DNA from: CAZRDB01 sp964598695
GTDB lineage: Bacteria; Armatimonadota; Zipacnadia; UBA1398
Direction: 5' to 3'
DNA: 64,000 nt
Assembly: GCA_964598695.1 (NCBI GenBank)
Contig: CAZRDB010000003.1
Location: 6,968 to 70,967, forward strand
Below are positions 51,710-58,852 of this stretch, piece after piece. The notes beneath the pieces are model-generated. The model was not told where the DNA came from, did no database searches, and worked only from the letters and a program-made list of their open reading frames with translations. The position numbers were made by a program, and so were the translations under genes. How positions within the stretch are numbered: the stretch's first letter is position 1; every line of letters begins with the position of its first letter.

Positions 51710-54700
51710 CTACCCGTCGGCCAGCGCCAGTCCGGCCTCAACGAGCGCTGGGTCGAGCGCGAGCGCCTTGTGCAGCGCCGCTTCGGCTGGCGCTCGCTGG
51801 CCGCGGATCTGGCGCGCGAGCCCCAGCGCGAGCCAGGCTCGGGCGTCCTCCGAGCCTTCGGCCGCCTCCGCGCAGGCCGTGAGCAGCGCCCGGCCCGCTT
51901 CGTCGGCCTCCGTGCGTGAGCCCTCGCCGCGCCCGGCGAGGAGGAGCCGTACCCGAGTCTGGTAGGCTCGACCTTCGCTCGCGCGCCCATGGCTCTCGCG
52001 GAGCGCGCGCTCGACCAGCGCTCGGCCGCCCTCGGCATCCCCGGCCTCCAGGCGCGCGCGGGCGGCCCAGTACAGCTCGCGCGCCTCCCCGGGCTCCGGC
52101 AGCCGTCCCACGCCGATGTTCGCGGGGTACTCCAGCGCCGCCTCGAAGTCGGCGGCCGCTCCCTCGGCATCGCCCAGGGAGAGGCGGGCACGGCCGCGCG
52201 CGAGGAGCGCGTCCACGTACACCCGGCGCATCTGGACCGCGCCCTCCCACGGCCGGAACTCGTGGCGCGCGAGTGTCTCGATCGCCTCGTCGTGGCGGCC
52301 GGCGGCCGTCCGAAGGGCAGCGAGGCGCCAGGCGATGTCCTGCCGGGCCCGCACCTCCGGCGGCGCGGCCTCGAGCGCCGTCAGGCGCGTCGCCACGGCG
52401 GCCCGGCGCAGCCGGAGCATCTCGTCGTGCTCGCGGTGGTAGCGGTAGTCGGCCGGGTTGGCCGCGATCGCGTCGGCGTAGTGGCGCTCGGCCTCGGCCG
52501 TCTCGCCTCGGCGGGCGGCCTCGAGCCCGAGGTTGCGGTGGGCGATGGCGAGGCTCGGATCGCGCTCGAGGGCGGCCGCCCATCGGGCGACGGCCTCCTC
52601 GCGCCGAGCGAGGCTGTAGAGCAGGTTGCCGAGGTAGAGCGCGGCGTGGGCATCGGCCGGGTCGACGGCGACGGCCCACGCGAGAACCTCCAGCTCCTCG
52701 ACGCGGTGAGGGAAGACCCCGCCCGGGGGCAGGGCGGCGCCGCGCGCCTGTTCCTCCCGCCCCTCGCCCTCGCGGCCGAGTGCCGCGAGCAGCCACGCTC
52801 GCGTGTAGCGGAGCATCGGATGGGGACACTGCTCGTGGGGCACGCACAGCGGCTCCGGTGCTCCCGGGCCGTGCTCGATGCCCAGGTCGAGCACGCGGAG
52901 CGCCTCCTCCACGAGTCCGGCGGCGTGGTAGTCCCACGCGCACTCGAGGTAGTCCTGCGGCAGGCCGCGCGTACAGGCGACGACGCGTGCGGCGTGGGTG
53001 ACGCTCGGCTCGGCCAGCCAGGCTTCAACCGCCGCCAGCGAGTCGGTCGGGTCGGCCCTCTCCGCTGCCCGCAGCGCATCGCGCGCGCCAACGCCGTCGC
53101 CGAGCCGTCTGCGGGTTGCGGCGAGCAGCACGAGCACGCGGCTGTTGGCCGGCTCGAGGCGTGCCGCGCGCTCGAACAGCTCCGCGCCCTCCGTGAGCCG
53201 ACCGGCGGAGACCGCCAGCTCCGCGAGTGCGACCGAAGCGGGAGCCTCGTAGTCCGGAGCGCGCATCGTCAGCCACAGGTGATCCTCGGCCTTCGCCTGC
53301 TCGCCCAGCGCCCGAAGCGCGAGACCGAGGTGGTACCGTGCCGAGAGGCAGTGGGCATCGAGCGCCAGCGCCGCCGCTGCATGCTCGGCAGCCTCGGCGG
53401 GGAGCCCACGGCGCAGCGCCGCGACCGCGAGCCCGGCGTGAGCCTCGACGAGGCTCGGGTCGGCCTCGACGGCCCGTGCGTAGCGTTCGCGAGCCCCCTC
53501 GTGGTCGCCGGTGCGCGCATGGGCGGCTGCGGCGAGCAACAGCCCGTGCGGCGTGCCCTCGGCCGGCGGGCTGAGCGAGGCGACGAGCTGGTCGGCCGCC
53601 GCTTCGTTCACCCGCGGCTCGTGGCCGTGGGTGTAGCCCAGGACGAGCGTGGCGTCCTCGAACACCTCGATGCGGAGGGCCTCCGCGGGCCCCGAGTAGG
53701 CGACCTCGGCCGTGAGCGGCTCGCCGGGCGAGAGCGTTCCGGACCAGTGCCAGATCCGCTCGCCTCCCGCGAGGAGCTGAACGGAGGGCGCCGTGAGCGT
53801 GCGCGAGACACAGACGCCGATCCGCGCGACGCCCTCGCGGGGCTCGAGACGGACCGCGGCATCGTACCCGGCCCAATGGAAGCCGCCGATCGAGTGGACC
53901 GGCCACCAGTGCTCGTGCCAGCTCTCGGCATGGCAGGCGGGGAGGGACTCCCAGACCCCTTGGGTCTGGAACCGGCCTCCCTGGATCTCGCAGTAGGGGC
54001 CGTCCTCGTCGGAGAGGATCTCGGCCCAGACCAGGCCGCTGGGTGCGGTCCCCCAGGTGAAGAACTTCTTGCCCAGCGCCTCGCGCGGGTGGGCGACGTG
54101 GATCACGCCGAGGTCCTCGCTCGCCGAGTAGCTGCCGAAGAACTCATCGGTCGTGCCCAGACAGAAGATGTCGTCCCACAGAGGGTGCGCCGTGTAGCGG
54201 CTGATGTCGCGGCCGTCTTCCGTGATGGGATACGCCGCCACGCCGCCGCAGGTGAGCACACGCCGCGCCGGGTACACGAGCTGGAGGTCGTCGGTGGCCC
54301 GCACGGCCGAGTTCTCCCAGAAGTAGAGCCTCCCGGGGAGGGCGGTGCGGTTGAGGACCCGGACGGTCGTCTCGACCCGCGCGCTGCCGCGCGCGAGCCG
54401 GATCCCGACCACCCACTTCGCCCGGGTGCGGTGATCGAGGGCGCCGACCCAGCAGGTCGCTCCGTCGTCGGTCTCCTCGACCTGGCAGCCGACGGGCGAG
54501 GCCGTGTTGCAGTGGTGGCCGGCGGGGTAGTTCCACTCGATCCCGCCCGCGAGCCACGCGCCGCGTGTCGCGACGAGCCCCGGCTTCACAACGCGGTTGC
54601 AGTAGAAGACCTCGGCCTCGGCGTGCTTGTCGTAGACCGAGTGGATCCGGCCACCCAGCTCGGGGAGGACGGTGACCCGCACGTGGTCGTTCTCGAGCAC

Positions 54701-54865
54701 GATCGCCCGCCAGGTCCGCTCCTCGCGGCCCTGGCCGACGTCGTCGAGCATCGTGTACGGGTACAGTGCCCAGATGCCCTCGCGCTGGAAGGGCGGGTTG
54801 GGGTCCTCGGGGCCGATCAGGTAGGTCGGGAGCGAGATGGTCGTGTCGACGAGCTGGACGCGCAC
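51710..54865 (-). CDS. DUF5107 / tetratricopeptide-repeat protein
   Basis: 1051 residues. The start is the GTG at 54865 because GAGGAGG lies eight bases upstream; a TTG nine codons earlier has no such site. Residues about 20-350 are a beta-sandwich of the DUF5107 type (galactose-mutarotase-like: VLPELGGRIHSVYDK, GGIEWNYPAGHHCNT). The C-terminal two thirds are TPR-like helical pairs (ERYARAVEADPSLVEAHAGL, RHYADAIAANPADYRYH). No signal peptide, so probably cytoplasmic. Such proteins usually accompany sugar-processing genes; here they are an SDR, an MDR and an epimerase. The reaction is unknown. Confidence 0.85.
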   Translation of the reverse strand: MRVQLVDTTISLPTYLIGPEDPNPPFQREGIWALYPYTMLDDVGQGREERTWRAIVLENDHVRVTVLPELGGRIHSVYDKHAEAEVFYCNRVVKPGLVATRGAWLAGGIEWNYPAGHHCNTASPVGCQVEETDDGATCWVGALDHRTRAKWVVGIRLARGSARVETTVRVLNRTALPGRLYFWENSAVRATDDLQLVYPARRVLTCGGVAAYPITEDGRDISRYTAHPLWDDIFCLGTTDEFFGSYSASEDLGVIHVAHPREALGKKFFTWGTAPSGLVWAEILSDEDGPYCEIQGGRFQTQGVWESLPACHAESWHEHWWPVHSIGGFHWAGYDAAVRLEPREGVARIGVCVSRTLTAPSVQLLAGGERIWHWSGTLSPGEPLTAEVAYSGPAEALRIEVFEDATLVLGYTHGHEPRVNEAAADQLVASLSPPAEGTPHGLLLAAAAHARTGDHEGARERYARAVEADPSLVEAHAGLAVAALRRGLPAEAAEHAAAALALDAHCLSARYHLGLALRALGEQAKAEDHLWLTMRAPDYEAPASVALAELAVSAGRLTEGAELFERAARLEPANSRVLVLLAATRRRLGDGVGARDALRAAERADPTDSLAAVEAWLAEPSVTHAARVVACTRGLPQDYLECAWDYHAAGLVEEALRVLDLGIEHGPGAPEPLCVPHEQCPHPMLRYTRAWLLAALGREGEGREEQARGAALPPGGVFPHRVEELEVLAWAVAVDPADAHAALYLGNLLYSLARREEAVARWAAALERDPSLAIAHRNLGLEAARRGETAEAERHYADAIAANPADYRYHREHDEMLRLRRAAVATRLTALEAAPPEVRARQDIAWRLAALRTAAGRHDEAIETLARHEFRPWEGAVQMRRVYVDALLARGRARLSLGDAEGAAADFEAALEYPANIGVGRLPEPGEARELYWAARARLEAGDAEGGRALVERALRESHGRASEGRAYQTRVRLLLAGRGEGSRTEADEAGRALLTACAEAAEGSEDARAWLALGLARQIRGQRAPAEAALHKALALDPALVEAGLALADG

Positions 54866-54922
54866 GGCGGGGGCCTCCTCGAGACGGGGCAAGCGGTGGG
54901 GTGCTGCGGTGGTCTGCCGCGG

Positions 54923-55657
54923 CTAGAACTGCAGGGGCAGCTCGCAGCCCGAGATGAACCGGGCCTCCTCGGAGCACAGGAACGCGACCGCCTCCGCCAC
55001 GTCCTGGGGCGTCGCGGCCGATCGGCTCTGCCAGCGGGGGCCGTGGGCGCACAGCTCGGCGGCCTCCTCGAGCGAGGAGACCGAGGCCACCGGGCCCGGG
55101 GCGACCACGTTGAAGGTGACGCCGCTCGCGAAGGCGGCGCCGTGGGCCTGCCGCATGGCCTCCGCCCGGGCGGCCTTGGCGACGTTGTAGGCGAGGGCGG
55201 GAGAGTCGTACGGGGGTAGCAGGCCCAGGGCGACGATCCGGCCCCAGCCCCGCTGCTGCATGCCCGGCAGCACCTTCGGGAGGAGGTAGTAGAGCGGCGC
55301 CAGCTCCCGTCGGCTGTCGTCCAGGGCCGCGTCCACGTCGATCGAGGCGAGGGGCTCCGGATGCCAGCCCGCGCCCGGGCCGACGATGCAGATATCGGCC
55401 GGACCCAGCTCCTTCTCCGTGACGGTCATCAACTGGGCGCAGCCCTGCGCGGTCATCACGTCGGCCTGGACCGCGACGCCCGCGCCACCCGCCCGGCGGA
55501 TCTCCTCGACGACGCCGCGCGCCGACTGCTCGCTCGTGAGGTAGTTGACGGCGACGGCCGCACCCTCCCGCGCGAGCGTGAGCGCGATGCTCCGGCCCAT
55601 CCCCGCCCCCGCCGCTCCCGTCACCACTGCCACGCGCCCTGCGCAGATCCGCTCCAT
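54923..55657 (-). CDS. Short-chain dehydrogenase-like protein with non-standard active site
   Basis: 244 residues. ATG at 55657 after GAGGAGTGG. Nucleotide motif VVTGAAGAGMGRS (TGxxxGxG) and Tyr157/Lys161 (YNVAK) are intact. The usual catalytic Ser 13 residues before Tyr is Leu144 (in RIVALGLLPPY), and the NNAG motif is replaced by VGPGAG. It may be a degenerate member or use another residue. It shares strand and is 57 bp from the DUF5107 gene, so probably one operon. Confidence 0.82.
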   Translation of the reverse strand: MERICAGRVAVVTGAAGAGMGRSIALTLAREGAAVAVNYLTSEQSARGVVEEIRRAGGAGVAVQADVMTAQGCAQLMTVTEKELGPADICIVGPGAGWHPEPLASIDVDAALDDSRRELAPLYYLLPKVLPGMQQRGWGRIVALGLLPPYDSPALAYNVAKAARAEAMRQAHGAAFASGVTFNVVAPGPVASVSSLEEAAELCAHGPRWQSRSAATPQDVAEAVAFLCSEEARFISGCELPLQF

Positions 55658-55818
55658 GGTCCACTCCTCCGTCGCGGCGCGTGTGCCGCGCCACGCCCTT
55701 GGGTTCCGTGGGCGGGCGTCCGTCCCTTCCTCGGGCCGTCGCGCGCAGGTGTCGGGGCGGGCGCGCTCGAAGCGGCCTCCGTTCACCGGCCGACACCGCT
55801 TGCCTACGGGAGGGTTCC

Positions 55819-56826
55819 ATGAAGGCTCAGGCTCTCGTCTGCGACCACAACCAGCAGTTCACGCTCGAGGAGGTCCTCCTGCCCGACCCTGGGCCCGGCC
55901 AGCTCCTCGTCCGCACGCTCTGCTCCGGCGTGAGCATCGGCACCGAGTTCGCGCTCATCCGGAACAAGATCTCATGGGGGCCATACCCGCTCTGCACCGG
56001 CTACCAGGCCGTTGGCGTGGTCGAGTCGATCGGGGGCGAGGTCGAGGGCTTCCGGGAGGGCGATCTCCTGTACTACCGCGACAACCGGTCACTAACCCGG
56101 GCGAACGGAGACGCGATCTCGGCGGTCACCGGCACCCACTGCAGCCACGCGGTTATCGACCCGCGCAACACGCACGGCGTCGCGCCGCTGCCGGAGGGAG
56201 TCGCGCCCGAGGTCGGCTCGCTGTTCGTCATGCCCGCGGTCGGGCTGTTCGGGACCGATCTCGCCAACCCGCGCATGGGCCAGACGGTTGTCGTCTACGG
56301 CGCGGGGATGATCGGCCTCGGCGTCGTCGCGGCCTGCGCGCACCGCGGCTGCGTGGTGATCGCGGTCGACATCGATGACCACCGCCTGGAGGTCGCCCGC
56401 ACACTCGGGGCCGACCACACGCTGAACAGCGCGCGCGAGGCCGTTCCCGAGGCGGTCCAGGCGCTCCGACCCGGCGGCGCCGACGTCGTCTTCGAATCGA
56501 CGGGCATCCCGGAGTTGGTCGGCCCCGCCATCGAGCTGTGCCGCGAGTTCGGCACCTTCGTATGGCAGGGCAACTACGGCGCCGCGCCGGTTCCGTTCCA
56601 CTTCCTGCCGGCGCACGGCCGCAAGCTCACGATGGTCTTTCCCTGCGACGACGGCCTCGCTCCCTGCCGCCGCGCCGTTCTCAAGAACATGGCGATGGGC
56701 GCCCTGCGCTGGGAGCACGTCATCACCCATCGCGTCGCGCCCGAGCAGTCGCCCGCGCTGTTCGAGCGCATCAACCGCAACGAGGCGCCCGACGTTCTGG
56801 GCGCCGTGATCCGCTGGTCGGAGTAG
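55819..56826 (+). CDS. Medium-chain (MDR) alcohol/sugar dehydrogenase-like protein
   Basis: 335 residues. ATG at 55819 after GGGAGGG. The GroES-like N-terminus (GVSIGTEFALI) and Rossmann motif VVVYGAGMIGLGVVAAC are clear, followed by AVDIDDHRLEVA, whose Asp suggests NAD over NADP. The catalytic-zinc ligands of classical alcohol dehydrogenases are not obvious, and the lobe for structural zinc is absent. It is 13 bp upstream of an epimerase/reductase gene, probably acting on the same sugar intermediate. Confidence 0.85.
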   Translation: MKAQALVCDHNQQFTLEEVLLPDPGPGQLLVRTLCSGVSIGTEFALIRNKISWGPYPLCTGYQAVGVVESIGGEVEGFREGDLLYYRDNRSLTRANGDAISAVTGTHCSHAVIDPRNTHGVAPLPEGVAPEVGSLFVMPAVGLFGTDLANPRMGQTVVVYGAGMIGLGVVAACAHRGCVVIAVDIDDHRLEVARTLGADHTLNSAREAVPEAVQALRPGGADVVFESTGIPELVGPAIELCREFGTFVWQGNYGAAPVPFHFLPAHGRKLTMVFPCDDGLAPCRRAVLKNMAMGALRWEHVITHRVAPEQSPALFERINRNEAPDVLGAVIRWSE

Positions 56827-56839
56827 AGAGGAGCACGCC

Positions 56840-57697
56840 ATGGGCGCGGTACTGGTCACCGGGGCGAGCGGGTTCATCGGCAAGGCGCTCGCGGCGCGGC
56901 TCGCCGAGCGGCACGAGGTCGTCTGCATGAGCCGCAGCCGGCCGCCGCTCGACCTCCCGTGGGTCCGCGGCGAGTTCCAGTCGTTCGAGGACCTGCGGCA
57001 GCTCGACGGCCACGAGATCGAAGCCGTCGTCCACCTCGGCGCCGTCACCGGAGGCTGCCTCGAGCGTGACGGCATCCTCGTGAACGTCGAGGGCACGCGC
57101 TGCCTCCTGCGGTACCTGATCGACCGCGGCTGCGCGAAGTACGTCCTGGCCAGCTCGATCGCCGCAGTCGGGATGCAGAGCACGCGGTTCCGCCCGCTGG
57201 CGCTGCCGATCCCCGACGACCACCCGTGCCTCGACGAGCACGGGTACGGGGTCTCGAAGCACCTGATGGAGGAGATCACCCGGTACTACAGCCGCCAGAA
57301 CCCGGAGATCGAGGTCACCAACCTGCGGCTGGCGTCGGTGGTCCCCGATGACAACCCGCCGGCGCCGGGCGGCGTGCGGCCGATCCACGAGTGGGCCCTC
57401 GGGGCGCTGACGCTGATGTGCCTCTCCGACGCCGTCCACGCCTTCACGCGGGCCCTCGAGGTCTCCCTCGGGCCGGGGGTCCACACCCTGAACGCGGCGG
57501 GCCCCCGCGCCTGGGCCAGCGCGCCGGTGGCCGAGATCCTGCGCGGCTGGTACGGCGATGCCGTCGACGTGTCGCACTTCCTCCGGCCGGGCAACGCCTA
57601 CGCGGGGGTGTACGATGTGACGCGGATCCGCGACGCCCTCGGCTTCACGGCCGAGCGTCTGCCGAACGAGCTGTTCCCCGGCTGCCAGCCGGAGTAG
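56840..57697 (+). CDS. NAD-dependent epimerase/dehydratase (extended SDR)
   Basis: 285 residues. ATG at 56840 after GAGAGGAG. VTGASGFIGKALA is the dinucleotide site, ASSIAAVG carries the active-site Ser region and YGVSK the catalytic Tyr-Lys pair. C-terminus short for nucleotide-sugar epimerases, so it could be a reductase or lactonase-pathway dehydrogenase. Substrate unknown; context points to sugar (possibly uronate or deoxysugar) metabolism. Confidence 0.88.
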   Translation: MGAVLVTGASGFIGKALAARLAERHEVVCMSRSRPPLDLPWVRGEFQSFEDLRQLDGHEIEAVVHLGAVTGGCLERDGILVNVEGTRCLLRYLIDRGCAKYVLASSIAAVGMQSTRFRPLALPIPDDHPCLDEHGYGVSKHLMEEITRYYSRQNPEIEVTNLRLASVVPDDNPPAPGGVRPIHEWALGALTLMCLSDAVHAFTRALEVSLGPGVHTLNAAGPRAWASAPVAEILRGWYGDAVDVSHFLRPGNAYAGVYDVTRIRDALGFTAERLPNELFPGCQPE

Positions 57698-57717
57698 GAG
57701 AGACTGGAGGCTTCACG

Positions 57718-58764
57718 ATGCCGAAGACGATGTGTGTGGCGCTCGCGCTGGTGGTGGCCGTGGCCCTGTGCGGCGGCGCGATGGCACAGGCCGCGGAAGA
57801 CGAGCCGGCGGCGCCGGCCGAGCGGCCCGACGTGCTGCTGCTCCGGGATGGCACCCGGATGACTGGCACGCTGGTCTCGTTCGAGGGGAGCCGCTTCCGC
57901 TTCGAGACGGCCGGGCAGCCGGTGACGGTCGAGAGCGACCGGGTGCTGGCGCTGTTCCCCGCGGCCGAGCGGCCCGAGACGGTCGGGCAGGAGCTTCTCG
58001 ACGGAGCCGGACCGGAACTCGCCTGGGGCGAGGACCTGGACGCCGCCCTCGCGCGGGCGAAGGCCGACTCCTCCGCGGTGCTCCTGTACTTCACGGCCGA
58101 GTGGTGTTCGTGGTGCAAGCGGCTCCGGGATGAGGTACTGCCGGCGCCCGACGTCCAGGCCCGCCTGGGCCGGCTCGCGCTCGCGCGGGTCGACATCGAC
58201 CACCAACGGGCAGTCGCCGATCGGTACAAGGTCGAGGGCATTCCGTACCTCGTAGTCCTGAGCCCCGAGGGCGAGGTTCTGGCCGGGCAGCACGGCTACT
58301 GCGAGGTTGCGGAGTTCGTCCGCTTCCTCGACAATGGCCTCGCGGCGGCGGGGATCGCGCCCGACCACGCGACTCCCCCGGGCGAACCGGCCACACCAGA
58401 GGAGACCACGCACATGGGTTCGGAAGAGCTTGTCACCACCGAGAGCGGCCTGCAGTACGTCGATCTCGTCGTCGGCGAGGGCAAGTCGCCCAAGGCGACC
58501 GACCGCGTCACTGTCCACTATGTCGGCACCCTGACCGACGGCACCGAGTTCGATTCGTCGCGCAAGCGGGGCGAGCCGGCGACCTTCCGGCTGAACCAGG
58601 TCATCGCGGGCTGGACCGAGGGCCTGCAGACCATGAAGGAAGGCGGCACGCGCAAGCTGATCATCCCGGCGAAGCTCGGCTACGGCGACCGCGGCGCTCC
58701 CCCCGTCATCCCCGGCGGCGCCACGCTCGTGTTCGAGGTCGAGCTGCTGAAGGTCCTCGACTAG
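57718..58764 (+). CDS. Secreted thioredoxin-fold / FKBP peptidyl-prolyl isomerase fusion
   Basis: 348 residues. ATG at 57718, signal peptide ending near GGAMAQ. After a short beta module (VLLLRDGTRMTGTLVSFEGS) comes a thioredoxin fold with active site AEWCSWCKRL (Cys130-x-x-Cys133) and cis-Pro GIPYLVVL. Residues 233-348 are a complete FKBP domain (ESGLQYVDLVVGEGKSP, VTVHYVGTLTDGTEFDSS, GYGDRGAPPVIPGGATLVFEVELL). It probably reduces disulfides and isomerises prolines during periplasmic folding. An internal start could also yield the FKBP domain alone. Confidence 0.9.
   Translation: MPKTMCVALALVVAVALCGGAMAQAAEDEPAAPAERPDVLLLRDGTRMTGTLVSFEGSRFRFETAGQPVTVESDRVLALFPAAERPETVGQELLDGAGPELAWGEDLDAALARAKADSSAVLLYFTAEWCSWCKRLRDEVLPAPDVQARLGRLALARVDIDHQRAVADRYKVEGIPYLVVLSPEGEVLAGQHGYCEVAEFVRFLDNGLAAAGIAPDHATPPGEPATPEETTHMGSEELVTTESGLQYVDLVVGEGKSPKATDRVTVHYVGTLTDGTEFDSSRKRGEPATFRLNQVIAGWTEGLQTMKEGGTRKLIIPAKLGYGDRGAPPVIPGGATLVFEVELLKVLD
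58398..58416 (+). promoter_or_regulatory. Internal ribosome binding site and ATG inside the thioredoxin-FKBP gene
   Basis: AGAGGAG (58398-58404), nine bases, ATG (58414-58416), in frame and exactly at the FKBP domain border. A product from here would be a 116-residue leaderless FKBP, the size of a stand-alone enzyme. Confidence 0.5.
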
Positions 58765-58783
58765 CACCCTCCGCACTGTCCAG

Positions 58784-58817
58784 GCGGGCGCCGGGGGCTC
58801 GAGCCCCCGGCGCCCGC
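58784..58817. terminator. Perfect 17-bp palindrome between convergent genes
   Basis: The arms 58784-58800 and 58801-58817 (starting GCGGGCGCCGGGGGCTC) pair completely with no spacer bases, so the middle must open into the loop. It lies 20 bases after the FKBP-gene stop and 36 bases from the convergent glycosidase stop: a bidirectional terminator. Confidence 0.75.
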
Positions 58818-58852
58818 TGCCTCACTAGGCGGCCATCTCCCGCCCGCGCGCG

